From the NCBI GenBank assembly GCA_947382875.1, contig CANDBG010000010.1, forward strand, positions 1-58,999: a stretch of DNA of 58,999 bases, in the 5' to 3' direction. Source of the DNA: an uncultured Oscillibacter sp. GTDB taxonomy: Bacteria > Bacillota > Clostridia > Oscillospirales > Oscillospiraceae. Numbering within the stretch: the first letter of the stretch is position 1; every line of letters begins with the position of its first letter. The position numbers and the translations under genes were made by a program. This document shows, piece by piece, positions 1 through 8,665 of the stretch. The notes under the pieces are model-generated. The model was given only the letters and a program-made list of their open reading frames with translations. It was not told where the DNA came from and searched no databases.

Positions 1-35
1 CGAGAGAAAAGAAAATGGGGGGTTCAAAATTGGAC

Positions 36-54
36 CAGCCATTTCGAATGGCTG
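36..54 (-). terminator. hairpin at the end of queH
   Basis: An 8-bp perfect stem (CAGCCATT/AATGGCTG, 3-nt loop) lies directly after the queH stop codon. Read on the minus strand it is followed by a short AATTTTG run, so it may be a weak intrinsic terminator. The T-tract is poor. Confidence 0.35.
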
Positions 55-55
55 A

Positions 56-655
56 TTACCCCTGCGGCGTTAGCCGCACGCCCCGCAGGTGCGAACCTGC
101 AAATTTATCACGGTCACGTGTGATTTGTTTGGAGTAGCGGTCGGCTTCGGAAAAAATACAGCCGCAGTACTTCTGCATATAAAACCCTAATTCGCGGGCT
201 TTCTGATTTCCAGCGCGGAAATTTGTGCGAAAATCACGATACAAAAATTTTACATGATACTGTTCCGCAAAACGCCTGGCGGCGTTTATAATTCCTTCAT
301 GATCTTGATAAAGACTCGCCAGAAGCGTCGTCGTGAAAGCGGCAAAACCATGCTCCGCCGCATACTTTGCCGTCCCCTCTATGCGATGCTCATAACAATA
401 CTTGCACCGGCCGTCAATATCATTCGCCACTTGACAAACGAACTCCCGAAGTCCATAATCCTCACGGACACAAACCTCCATCCCAATCGTTGGCGCATAC
501 TCCAACAAACAATCCCGCCGCGCCTGATACTCCTTCCAGGGATGTATGTTTGGATTATACCAGAACGCTGTCGGTTCAATTCCCTCACTCCTTAATGGCT
601 CAATACAGCTCAACGAACACGGCGCACAACAACAATGCAGCAAAATCGAATCCAT
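56..655 (-). CDS. queH: epoxyqueuosine reductase QueH
   Basis: Predicted QueH (DUF208), the non-cobalamin enzyme that reduces epoxyqueuosine to queuosine in tRNA, the last step of queuosine synthesis. The 199-aa product starts MDSILLHCCCAPC; C8-C10 and C13, a CKYC pair near residues 84-87 and a CGC motif near 164-166 match the conserved cysteines that bind iron-sulfur and iron centres in this family. I chose the ATG at 655 because a GGAAGC Shine-Dalgarno lies just upstream; an upstream in-frame ATG at 694 would add 13 unlikely residues and overlap the promoter. It stands alone, divergent from the activase gene. The family call is secure; activity is inferred. Confidence 0.93.
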   Translation of the reverse strand: MDSILLHCCCAPCSLSCIEPLRSEGIEPTAFWYNPNIHPWKEYQARRDCLLEYAPTIGMEVCVREDYGLREFVCQVANDIDGRCKYCYEHRIEGTAKYAAEHGFAAFTTTLLASLYQDHEGIINAARRFAEQYHVKFLYRDFRTNFRAGNQKARELGFYMQKYCGCIFSEADRYSKQITRDRDKFAGSHLRGVRLTPQG

Positions 656-697
656 TTTTACCGCTTCCTTTCCTGTAAAACAGTTCTGAATCATATC

Positions 698-726
698 AGT
701 ATAGCATAGGAGAGAGAAAAGGCCAA
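698..726 (-). promoter_or_regulatory. sigma-A promoter of queH
   Basis: On the minus strand TTGGCC, a 17-nt spacer and TATACT form a sigma-A-type promoter; a TG one base before the -10 gives an extended -10 element. It lies about 45 nt upstream of the queH start codon. Confidence 0.7.
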
Positions 727-783
727 GCCTTGCAAATACACATTTTTTAACAAATTCTTTACAGCGTTTCTAGTTTTTCACGA

Positions 784-812
784 TTGCACATTTTGTTGAA
801 AGAGTGTATGAT
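784..812 (+). promoter_or_regulatory. probable promoter of the activase/dehydratase pair
   Basis: TTGCAC (-35), 17-nt spacer, TATGAT (-10, 5/6). It is the best sigma-A match in the divergent queH/activase spacer. The -35 is weak. Confidence 0.5.
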
Positions 813-879
813 ACCATAGAATGTAGCAGCTTGGGGCTTTCCCTCTACATACAGCCCCTTTCCAAAGGAGGACTCAACA

Positions 880-3801
880 TTGAAAGTTGGTCTTGATATC
901 GGTTCGACTACCATCAAATGCATTTTGCTCGATGATCGTGGTCAAATCCTGTACAGTACATACGAACGGCATTTCAGCCATATCTTAGAAAAATCCGAAG
1001 AACTTCTGCGCCGTATTCCTGAACAGTTTCCCTTCGCTTCCACCGCAGAACTCGCCATCTCCGGCTCCGCCGGTATGGGCATGGCCGAAAGTGTGGGAGT
1101 CCCCTTCGTGCAGGAGGTCTTTGCAACCCGCGTCGCCGCAAACCGGCTCGTTCCCGGCACCGACGTCATCATTGAGCTGGGCGGCGAAGACGCAAAAATC
1201 CTCTTTCTTACCAACGGCATGGAAGTCCGTATGAACGGCTCTTGCGCCGGCGGCACCGGCGCATTTATCGACCAAATGGCAACCTTGTTAAAAATGACCG
1301 CCGACGACATGGACAACGCCGCCTTGCAGGCCGAAAAAACGTACACCATTGCTTCCCGCTGCGGCGTCTTTGCAAAAAGCGACGTGCAGCCTTTAATCAA
1401 CCAAGGCGGCAAAGCGCAGGACATTGCTGCCAGTATCTATCAGGCCGTAGTCAATCAGACTATCGCCGGTCTGGCCCAAGGACGCCCGATCAAAGGCAAC
1501 GTCCTTTATCTTGGCGGTCCCCTCACGTTTTCCCGCTGCCTGCGGGAGAGCTTTGACCGTACCCTTGGCGTTACTGGAACCTGTCCGGAAAACAGTCTTC
1601 TTTTTGTCGCTCTGGGCGCGGCTTTCTACTCCGACCAGCGCTTTGACTTGAATCAGGTCGCTGACCGTCTTCAGGAACGAGGCGCGTCCGAAACCTACCG
1701 CAGCCAGCCGCCCCTGTTTGAAAACCAGGCGGAATACGAGGCGTTCCAGGCCCGGCACGCAAAGGCCGCTGTTCCCCGCGTCCCCTTTGGCCCGGATTAT
1801 GCCGCGCCGGTTCATATCGGCATTGATTCCGGATCCACTACCGTCAAGGTGGCCGTGATTGACCAGGAGGCCCGCCTCCTCTTTACCGACTACCGCCCGA
1901 ACCTGGGCAATCCTGTGCCGTTGATTCGGGAGGTTTTGCAGCAGCTTTATGACGAGCATCCGGCTTTGCACGTGGCCTCCGTCACTACCACCGGCTACGG
2001 CGAAGACTTGGCCCGCAGTGCATTCCACGCCGATTACGGCGTCGTGGAAACCGTGGCGCACTTTGCCGCCGCGCGTCACTTTCTGCCCAATGTCGACTTT
2101 ATCATCGACATTGGCGGACAGGACATGAAGTGCTTCAAAATCGAAAATGGTGCGATCAGCAATATTTTCCTCAATGAAGCCTGTTCCTCCGGGTGCGGCA
2201 GCTTTTTGCAGACCTTCGCGCAAGCCCTTGGACACGATGTTCGGGAATTCGCCAGGCTGGGACTCTTTGCCGAGCGGCCCGTGGACCTGGGAAGCCGTTG
2301 TACCGTATTTATGAATTCCAGTGTAAAGCAGGCTCAAAAGGATGGGGCCAGCATCGAAAACATCTCCGCCGGATTGTCGATCAGCGTGGTGAAAAACGCC
2401 ATTTACAAGGTTATCCGCGCTGCGTCTCCCGAGGAATTGGGACGAAACATTGTCGTCCAGGGCGGAACGTTTTATAATGAGGCCGTCCTCCGTGCCTTTG
2501 AAAAGGAAATGGGCGTTGAGGTCATTCGTCCGGACATCGCCGGTTTGATGGGCGCGTTCGGCGCGGCCCTCTGCGGGCGGGGGAAGGCGGTTCCCGACCA
2601 GACCAGCGCACTGCTGGACCGCAAAGCCCTTGCCGCCTTCCATCAGGAGACGGAAAGCCGGCTCTGCGGGCTTTGCGGCAACAACTGCCAGCTCACCGTC
2701 AACACCTTTGCCGGAGGCGGTTCCTTCATCAGCGGCAACCGATGCGACCGGCCCGTTACCGGCAAGGCCGACACCGGACAGCGGAACTTGTACGCTTACA
2801 AACGCAAGCTGATTTTAGACTACAAACCGGTGCCGGGCAAACGGGGGAAAATTGGACTCCCCCTCTGCCTGAATTTCTGGGAGCTGCTTCCGTTCTGGCA
2901 TACGTTCTTCACCCGTCTGGGTTTTGCCGTATACCACAGCCCTCTCTCGAGCCGGGATTTGTACTTAAAGGGGCAGGCCACGATTCCCAGTGACACGGCC
3001 TGTTTCCCCGCCAAGCTGGCACATGGGCACATTCAATTTCTCTCCAAGCTGGGTCTGGACGCAATTTTCTATCCCTGCATGACCTACAACATCGACGAAG
3101 GCTTGGGCGACAATCACTATAATTGTCCCGTCGTCGCCTACTACCCGGAGGTCATTGCCGGGAACTGTCCAGAAATCAAAGAAACTCGGTTTATTTACGA
3201 TTATGTCGGCCTTCACCGTCCAAAGGATTTCACAAAAAAAATCTTCGGCATTCTCCGCAGGCATTTCCCGGATATTTCCAAAAATGAGGTCCGTGAGGCG
3301 TCTGACGCCGCTTACGCCGAATATGCACATCATATGTCCCTCGTCCGCAAGGAGGGGGAACGCATGATTGCGCAGGCCCGCGCTGAGGGCCGCCGGATCA
3401 TCGTTCTGGCGGGCCGCCCGTACCACGTGGACCCGGAGGTAAATCACGGCATCGACACCCTGATTACCCGTTTCGGCGCGGCGGTGGTGACAGAGGATTC
3501 CATCTCGAACCTCGTGGAAAAATTCCCCACTACCGTCCTGAACCAGTGGACCTATCACTCCCGCCTCTACGCCGCTGCAAAATATTGCTGCGAGCAGCCG
3601 GATATGGATTTGGTGCAGCTGGTCAGCTTCGGCTGCGGCGTGGACGCCATCACCACCGACGAAACCCAGGCCATTCTGCAGGCCGGAGGCAAGTTATATA
3701 CACAGCTTAAAATCGACGAAATCACCAATCTGGGCGCGGTGCGCATCCGTCTGCGGAGCCTGTTCGCCGCCCTGGAAGACGAAACGCGAAAGGAGGCGTG
3801 A
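880..3801 (+). CDS. 2-hydroxyacyl-CoA dehydratase activase, double ASKHA domain plus DUF2229
   Basis: A 973-aa protein with two tandem BadF/BcrA-type ATPase domains (about residues 1-250 and 310-570), each opening with an acetate-kinase/Hsp70 phosphate loop (DIGSTTIK, DSGSTTVK) and carrying the SCAGGTG or CSSGCGSF cysteine region that binds the [4Fe-4S] cluster at the dimer interface in known activators. A cysteine patch (CGLCGNNC, about 650) leads into a DUF2229/COG3580 part. Family members use ATP hydrolysis to fire low-potential electrons into a dehydratase or double-cubane cluster protein. The substrate cannot be read from sequence. An AGGAGG closes the gene and serves the next one. The start follows AAAGGAGGA. 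Confidence 0.88.
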   Translation: MKVGLDIGSTTIKCILLDDRGQILYSTYERHFSHILEKSEELLRRIPEQFPFASTAELAISGSAGMGMAESVGVPFVQEVFATRVAANRLVPGTDVIIELGGEDAKILFLTNGMEVRMNGSCAGGTGAFIDQMATLLKMTADDMDNAALQAEKTYTIASRCGVFAKSDVQPLINQGGKAQDIAASIYQAVVNQTIAGLAQGRPIKGNVLYLGGPLTFSRCLRESFDRTLGVTGTCPENSLLFVALGAAFYSDQRFDLNQVADRLQERGASETYRSQPPLFENQAEYEAFQARHAKAAVPRVPFGPDYAAPVHIGIDSGSTTVKVAVIDQEARLLFTDYRPNLGNPVPLIREVLQQLYDEHPALHVASVTTTGYGEDLARSAFHADYGVVETVAHFAAARHFLPNVDFIIDIGGQDMKCFKIENGAISNIFLNEACSSGCGSFLQTFAQALGHDVREFARLGLFAERPVDLGSRCTVFMNSSVKQAQKDGASIENISAGLSISVVKNAIYKVIRAASPEELGRNIVVQGGTFYNEAVLRAFEKEMGVEVIRPDIAGLMGAFGAALCGRGKAVPDQTSALLDRKALAAFHQETESRLCGLCGNNCQLTVNTFAGGGSFISGNRCDRPVTGKADTGQRNLYAYKRKLILDYKPVPGKRGKIGLPLCLNFWELLPFWHTFFTRLGFAVYHSPLSSRDLYLKGQATIPSDTACFPAKLAHGHIQFLSKLGLDAIFYPCMTYNIDEGLGDNHYNCPVVAYYPEVIAGNCPEIKETRFIYDYVGLHRPKDFTKKIFGILRRHFPDISKNEVREASDAAYAEYAHHMSLVRKEGERMIAQARAEGRRIIVLAGRPYHVDPEVNHGIDTLITRFGAAVVTEDSISNLVEKFPTTVLNQWTYHSRLYAAAKYCCEQPDMDLVQLVSFGCGVDAITTDETQAILQAGGKLYTQLKIDEITNLGAVRIRLRSLFAALEDETRKEA

Positions 3802-3806
3802 AGGGA

Positions 3807-5189
3807 ATGGAACAGCTGCAATATCCCAAATTTACGCCGGAGATGAAAGAGACGCATAAAATCCTCATTCCGAACATGGCCCCGGTACAGTTCCGCATCC
3901 TGGCCGCAGCCATGGAACAGGCCGGATACACCTGTGAGCTGCTGGAAAACTGCGGCAGCGAGGTTTCGGAGTTGGGGCTGAAGTACGTCCACAACGACAC
4001 CTGTTATCCGGCCCTGCTGGTCATCGGGCAGTTTCTGGACGCGCTGGCTTCCGGTAAGTACGACCTGGACCATACCGCCCTGATCATCACCCAGACCGGC
4101 GGCGGCTGCCGGGCCTCCAACTACATCCACCTGCTGCGCAAGGCGCTTGTGAAAGCGGGCTACCCACAGGTGCCGGTAGTCAGTCTGAATTTCTCCGGAC
4201 TGGAAAAGGATTCCGGCTTCCCAATGACATTACCCTTCCTGCGAAAGCTCCTGGCGGTGGTTTATTACGGCGACCTGCTGGTTGCCCTCAAGGCCCAGAC
4301 GGAGCCATATGAAATCCAGAAGGGCAGCGCCGCCGCATTGCAGGAAAAATGGTTAGAGATTATTTGCGGCTGGGTCCGGGAGGACAAGGGATACACCAGT
4401 CGGGAGATGAAAGCCGCCATGCCTAAAATTGCGGCGGAATTTGCTGCGGTTCCCGTTCGCCGGACGCCGAAGGTAAAGGTTGGCGTTGTGGGAGAAATTT
4501 ATGTAAAATATTCCCCGCTGGGCAACAATGACCTGGAAAAATTTCTGTCTTCCCAGGACTGCGAAGTAAATTTGCCTGGCCTGATGGGGTTCCTGCAATA
4601 CTGCATCTACAATCCCGCCGAGACCGCCCGTCTTTATGGCGGCAGCTTCCTGGAAAAGCACGTGCCCGGCCTTCTGCTTCGGTTTATAGAGGGTATGGAG
4701 CGCGTAGTCATTCAGGTCTTGACAGACAACGGCTACCATGCGCCTCTCCCCTTCCGTGAGCTGGTAAAGCTGGCCGACGGCATCATTGGCCGCGGCGACA
4801 AAATGGGCGAGGGCTGGCTTCTGACCGCCGAAATGATCGAGCTGGTACAGGCAGGGTATGAGAACATCGTTTGCGCGCAGCCCTTCGGCTGTCTGCCGAA
4901 CCACATTTGCGGCAAGGGTATGATCAACAAGATTCGGGAGCTGTATCCCCAGGCGAATATTACGCCGATTGATTACGACCCCAGTGCAACCCGGGTCAAC
5001 CAGGAGAATCGGATTAAGCTGATGCTGGCGGTTGCCCGTGAACGTCTCCCGCAGCAGCAGAAGACAAGTGTTCCGGTTCTTCCGGAACCGGAGAAACAGC
5101 CCTTTGCGGTTCAGGCTCTGACGGCGGCGGTTCAAAGCTGCACACAGGACGGCAAGCAGACGGCCAAACGGGCAAAAGCCGCCGTATGA
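3807..5189 (+). CDS. 2-hydroxyacyl-CoA dehydratase-like protein (COG3581)
   Basis: A 460-aa partner of the activase upstream. It has the conserved stretch HNDTCYPALLV, a TQTGGGCRASNY motif and a QPFGCLPNHICGKG motif, whose cysteines probably hold an iron-sulfur cluster of the HgdB/COG3581 type. An in-frame GTG at 3798 overlaps the previous stop but is 1 nt from the AGGAGG; the ATG at 3807 has a 10-nt spacing and is preferred. In many Clostridia the two parts are one polypeptide of roughly 1400 residues; here they are separate, closely coupled genes. The two products presumably form an ATP-driven electron-transfer complex; the reaction is unknown. Confidence 0.85.
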   Translation: MEQLQYPKFTPEMKETHKILIPNMAPVQFRILAAAMEQAGYTCELLENCGSEVSELGLKYVHNDTCYPALLVIGQFLDALASGKYDLDHTALIITQTGGGCRASNYIHLLRKALVKAGYPQVPVVSLNFSGLEKDSGFPMTLPFLRKLLAVVYYGDLLVALKAQTEPYEIQKGSAAALQEKWLEIICGWVREDKGYTSREMKAAMPKIAAEFAAVPVRRTPKVKVGVVGEIYVKYSPLGNNDLEKFLSSQDCEVNLPGLMGFLQYCIYNPAETARLYGGSFLEKHVPGLLLRFIEGMERVVIQVLTDNGYHAPLPFRELVKLADGIIGRGDKMGEGWLLTAEMIELVQAGYENIVCAQPFGCLPNHICGKGMINKIRELYPQANITPIDYDPSATRVNQENRIKLMLAVARERLPQQQKTSVPVLPEPEKQPFAVQALTAAVQSCTQDGKQTAKRAKAAV

Positions 5190-5257
5190 ACCAAGCGGCC
5201 ATGACGAGGGGTTCTTTTTTCTCGAAAAAGGAACAAAAAGCAGGCAAAAAGAGCTTT

Positions 5258-5286
5258 AGGAAAGACCGCCGTCGGCGGTCTTTCCT
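5258..5286. terminator. bidirectional hairpin between converging genes
   Basis: A perfect 13-bp stem (AGGAAAGACCGCC with its complement, 3-nt loop) lies between the dehydratase gene and the converging tsaD. AAAGA/TCTTT tracts are part of the stem. Probably terminates both transcripts. Confidence 0.7.
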
Positions 5287-5289
5287 GCA

Positions 5290-6297
5290 TTATTCCGAGA
5301 TTTCCCGCGTCGCGTAGGCGTTCAGCTCCATGCCTGCCGCATGGCCTGCCCGGTACTCGTAGTAACCCTGTGCGGCGATCATGGAGCCGTTGTCGCCGCA
5401 TAGCCGCAGCGGAGGCAAATACAGCTTGCAGCCCTGTTCCCTGCAGGCTTGTTCCAGGTTTGCACGGATGATGGAATTTGCCGCCACGCCGCCCGCCGCA
5501 ACGAGAATCTTCCGGCCGGTCAGACGTACGGCCTCCATGGTACGGGGAACCAGCGTGTCGCTCACCGCCTGGGTGAAGTCCCTTGCCAGCGCGGCCCGGT
5601 CGAGTCTTTCACCGGTTTGCTCTGCGTGATGCGCCAGATTCACAACCGCTGTTTTCAAACCGGAAAAGCTCATGTCCAGCGGCGCGCCGTCCACGTGGGC
5701 GTGAGGCAGCCTGTATACCCCTCCTGCCGATTGCTGTGCCAATTCGTCCATCGGTTTTCCGCCCGGGTACGAAAGCCCCAGCACCCGCGCCGCCTTATCG
5801 AAGCACTCTCCCGCCGCGTCGTCACGGGTTGCGCCTAAGATGTGCATATTGGTATAATCCGCCACGTCCACAAGCAGCGTATTGCCGCCGGAAATCGCCA
5901 GCGCCAGGAATGGCGGTTCCAGATCCGGAAACGCCAGGTAGTTTGCCGCGATATGGCCCCGGATATGATGGACGGGAATCAGCGGTATCCCCAACGCCCA
6001 GGCGACGGATTTTGCAAAGCTTAATCCCACCAGCACAGCGCCGATTAATCCCGGCGCGTAGGCCGCCGCTACGGCGTCGATGTCTGAGCGGCTGCACCCG
6101 GCGTCCTGCAGCGCCTTTTCCGTCAGCGCGGCAATGGCCTCCACGTGCCGCCGGGAGGCGATCTCCGGCACCACGCCGCCATACAGTGCATGCATATCCG
6201 CCTGGGACGCAATGGCGTCCGACAACACGCGCCGTCCGTCCTCCACAACGGCAACGGCGGTTTCGTCACAGGTGGATTCAAACCCCAAAATTTTCAT
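5290..6297 (-). CDS. tsaD: tRNA N6-adenosine threonylcarbamoyltransferase TsaD
   Basis: A 335-aa TsaD (Gcp/YgjD) that transfers the threonylcarbamoyl group to A37 of ANN-decoding tRNAs together with TsaB and TsaE. The protein begins MKILGFESTCDET, shows the metal-binding HxxxH at residues 111-115 (HIRGH), and has the C-terminal GDNGSMIA motif. Length is normal. It is the last gene of a minus-strand run polA - SUFU protein - rimI - GNAT - tsaD; clustering of tsaD with rimI is common in Firmicutes. tsaB and tsaE are not in this window. Confidence 0.97.
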   Translation of the reverse strand: MKILGFESTCDETAVAVVEDGRRVLSDAIASQADMHALYGGVVPEIASRRHVEAIAALTEKALQDAGCSRSDIDAVAAAYAPGLIGAVLVGLSFAKSVAWALGIPLIPVHHIRGHIAANYLAFPDLEPPFLALAISGGNTLLVDVADYTNMHILGATRDDAAGECFDKAARVLGLSYPGGKPMDELAQQSAGGVYRLPHAHVDGAPLDMSFSGLKTAVVNLAHHAEQTGERLDRAALARDFTQAVSDTLVPRTMEAVRLTGRKILVAAGGVAANSIIRANLEQACREQGCKLYLPPLRLCGDNGSMIAAQGYYEYRAGHAAGMELNAYATREISE

Positions 6298-6315
6298 GCG
6301 TCCTCCCTCATGCGG

Positions 6316-6912
6316 TCAATCCTCGTTCCACGGTGCCCGCGGCGACGGCGGCGCGGATGGGTCCCGTGGAATCCGGATGAATTGTTCGTATTTCTCCGCT
6401 GGAAAGCGGTTTTGATAGATAAACTGATGCTGCCGGATCAGTTTCTCGTCCGGAACCGGTTCTGTGGACCAATACAGCGTTTTGTAATGCACGCCGAACA
6501 GTTCCGTATCATAGCCTGCCGTACGGGCTTGATTCCGGGCGTAAAAGCCCAGACGGCGTTCCGCCAACGACGGGTTTTCCGCGTGTATGGGCGCTTCGCA
6601 TTCGCCTAGAATGACCGTCCCCGCTTCTGCTTTGATGAGCTCTGACAGAAGCAGTGCGCCGAGGCCGTCGTTTCGGCGGTGGGCGGAGACGCACAGGTAA
6701 TCCAACAGCGCCCAGCCGGGCTTTCCCAGCCAGAGAAAACACTCTCCAACCACTTCGCCGCCGTCAAAGAGGCACCAGGGACGGTAACAGCCGTCCCGGC
6801 ACATGGCTTCAATGTTCCACAATGGTTTCAGCTCCGCCGGAGGAAAAGCCGCTTTCATATCCATCTCATAAGCCCGCGCCAGCTGTTCCGGCGTAGGCAG
6901 TTTCATTTCCAT
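6316..6912 (-). CDS. GNAT-family N-acetyltransferase
   Basis: A 198-aa protein with a GNAT fold in the middle: a VVGECFLW beta-strand, LLDYLCVSAHRRNDGLGALLL (acetyl-CoA pyrophosphate loop, RRNDGLG) and a C-terminal half with FYARNQA. The substrate is not recognisable. The start at 6912 sits 1 nt after the rimI stop and behind AAAGGAG; the longer form from 6945 would run into rimI. Cotranscription with rimI and tsaD is likely from spacing. Confidence 0.8.
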   Translation of the reverse strand: MEMKLPTPEQLARAYEMDMKAAFPPAELKPLWNIEAMCRDGCYRPWCLFDGGEVVGECFLWLGKPGWALLDYLCVSAHRRNDGLGALLLSELIKAEAGTVILGECEAPIHAENPSLAERRLGFYARNQARTAGYDTELFGVHYKTLYWSTEPVPDEKLIRQHQFIYQNRFPAEKYEQFIRIPRDPSAPPSPRAPWNED

Positions 6913-6913
6913 G

Positions 6914-7396
6914 TTAATTGTTCTCCTTTTCGTCTTCGTATACAAATTCCCGCGTCATGATGATGGCGTCTTCTTTTGGATGCTCATAGTAATTCCGCCG
7001 GCGTCCCACGCCCCGGAAGCCACGGCTTCCGTACAGCGCAATGGCAGCGTAATTCGACGCCCGGACTTCCAGCGTCAGGAAGGACAGCCGGTTTCCTTGC
7101 GCGAAGTCCAGAAATACTTGCAGCAGCTTCCCCGCCACGCCTTGACGGCGGTATTCCGGCGCAACGGCTACATTCAGGATGTATCCTTCGTCCAGGACCA
7201 CCTGAAGCCCGGCGTAGCCTGCGACTTTGCCCGTAGCGTCCAGCGCCACCAGAAACGCCGATAAAGCATTGTCCAGCTCCTCCGCCAGCATATTCCGGGA
7301 CCATGGGTCCGAAAAACAAACCCGTTCCAGGGCTGCAATTTCGTCCAGGTGGTCCGCCGTCATGGGCACGATTTGTACCTGTATTTGTTTTTCCAT
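6914..7396 (-). CDS. rimI: ribosomal-protein-alanine N-acetyltransferase RimI
   Basis: A 160-aa GNAT enzyme resembling RimI, which acetylates the N-terminal alanine of ribosomal protein S18. Seen: an ALERVCFSDPWS segment typical of RimI, the YILNVAVAPEYRRQGVAGKL acetyl-CoA loop, and EVRASNYAAIALYGSRGF near the C-terminus. The ATG at 7396 follows GAGAGGAAA; an upstream extension to 7504 has no ribosome site. Neighbourhood with tsaD supports the RimI assignment, although bacterial RimI homologues may have other protein targets. Confidence 0.88.
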   Translation of the reverse strand: MEKQIQVQIVPMTADHLDEIAALERVCFSDPWSRNMLAEELDNALSAFLVALDATGKVAGYAGLQVVLDEGYILNVAVAPEYRRQGVAGKLLQVFLDFAQGNRLSFLTLEVRASNYAAIALYGSRGFRGVGRRRNYYEHPKEDAIIMTREFVYEDEKENN

Positions 7397-7427
7397 TTGG
7401 TTTCCTCTCTCCTTCCAGGTCCCCTTG

Positions 7428-8633
7428 TCAACGGCCATGGCCCGCAATCCGGTTTGGAACCAGCAGGCGAACGGCGCGGTCCGGTTCATAACAACAGAAG
7501 TCATGCAGCGTCAGCGCCAGATTCCGGAGGATTTCTTCATCCTCCGAAATGGCGAAAAACGTCCACTCCTCGCAGGCGTATTCGATAAACGGCCCATCGC
7601 CGGGATGGAAAGCCGACGTGACAGCTTTTGCCAGACGTTCCCAGTCCCAGCCGGTGCCGGACGCCCCGGCCCGAAGAAACAGTTCCGTTTGATACCCCTG
7701 AGTTTCCAGGCCAAGATAAAAATTTTTCTCGTCCCGGGACCAGCAGAACGGTTCAATATCCTCTTGCAGCCACGTCAGTGGGCTGCAGCAGGCCAGACGG
7801 TCCCGCGCCGCCGCTGGGTCGATCTTTCGCAGACGGCGTTCCAGGGCCCTGCGGTCGTTTCGTGTTTGAAGGTAATCCCATTCCGGTTTCAGAAGGGGAA
7901 AGAGCCAGTAAAAATTCACCGAACCGCCGCCCGGCAGATGCACCGCGTCCAGGGGGTATTGGTTCCAAAGGTCTTCCAGCAGAATTGCGGCGGCAAACCC
8001 CGCGCTCATGACGGAAAAGCCTTTATAGAGGATGCCTGGACCAATCCAGTCTCTCTCAACCAAAAGATGCTGCATCGTGTCCCGCAGAAGTCGTACAGGC
8101 CATTTGTCGTCCGGGTTCCAGTCCGGCGGAAGGAGAATGGCAAGCTCGGACTGTACCGGCACTGGTCCGCTCCAGCCGACATAAGCCCCCGCGCCCACCG
8201 TGACCGCCCGCCAGTACGGAGAAATCTCCGTTGGCGGAATGAGTGCAACATCAATTGCCATCAATTTTGGCGGTTCGTCCCGGTCCCATTGCCGGATCGG
8301 GTCAAAGGTTTCTTCAATGGAAGCCTCTATGATTCGGCGTTCCGCGGGGGTGTAGTACGCCTGACGGCACAGCTCCCGCCGGGCCTGACGCTGCTTTTCC
8401 CGCATATCTTCAGCCGCTTCCGCCTCTTGCTTTCGCCGTTTCTCCACGCCGCCCGTTTGCAGGTTCGTTACCAGTATGCCGAACCCTCCTGCTATCGCAA
8501 AAAGAACCGCAAGCTGCCAGAGGTCCCGGAGTTCCCAGAGAAACAGCACCAGCAGCAGACCGGCGATTCCGTACCACAACAGCTTTTTTGCCCGTTTATT
8601 CTGGTTTTTGATGTGAACCACTTCCTTTGCCAA
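7428..8633 (-). CDS. membrane-anchored SUFU-domain protein
   Basis: A 401-aa protein. Two hydrophobic segments (about 18-36 and 40-57) anchor it, a charged Glu/Lys/Arg-rich helix follows (about 64-90), then a Suppressor-of-Fused-type domain (about 100-300). The SUFU call rests on SPYWRAVTVGAGAYVG, ELAILLPPDW, a VRLLRDTMQHLL helix and VNFYWLFPLLKPEWDY, which follow the family order. The final 100 residues form a tryptophan-rich region I do not recognise. Bacterial SUFU domains are best known as immunity proteins of polymorphic toxins, but no toxin is near. It sits 32 nt after polA and 31 nt before rimI, so it is an operon member. Confidence 0.72.
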   Translation of the reverse strand: MAKEVVHIKNQNKRAKKLLWYGIAGLLLVLFLWELRDLWQLAVLFAIAGGFGILVTNLQTGGVEKRRKQEAEAAEDMREKQRQARRELCRQAYYTPAERRIIEASIEETFDPIRQWDRDEPPKLMAIDVALIPPTEISPYWRAVTVGAGAYVGWSGPVPVQSELAILLPPDWNPDDKWPVRLLRDTMQHLLVERDWIGPGILYKGFSVMSAGFAAAILLEDLWNQYPLDAVHLPGGGSVNFYWLFPLLKPEWDYLQTRNDRRALERRLRKIDPAAARDRLACCSPLTWLQEDIEPFCWSRDEKNFYLGLETQGYQTELFLRAGASGTGWDWERLAKAVTSAFHPGDGPFIEYACEEWTFFAISEDEEILRNLALTLHDFCCYEPDRAVRLLVPNRIAGHGR

Positions 8634-8665
8634 AGTCCCTCAACCAGCCGATTCAGACAAACGCA

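Noticed and set aside
1393-2643. A 416-codon minus-strand frame
   Set aside because: Antisense to the activase gene, whose motifs are unambiguous.
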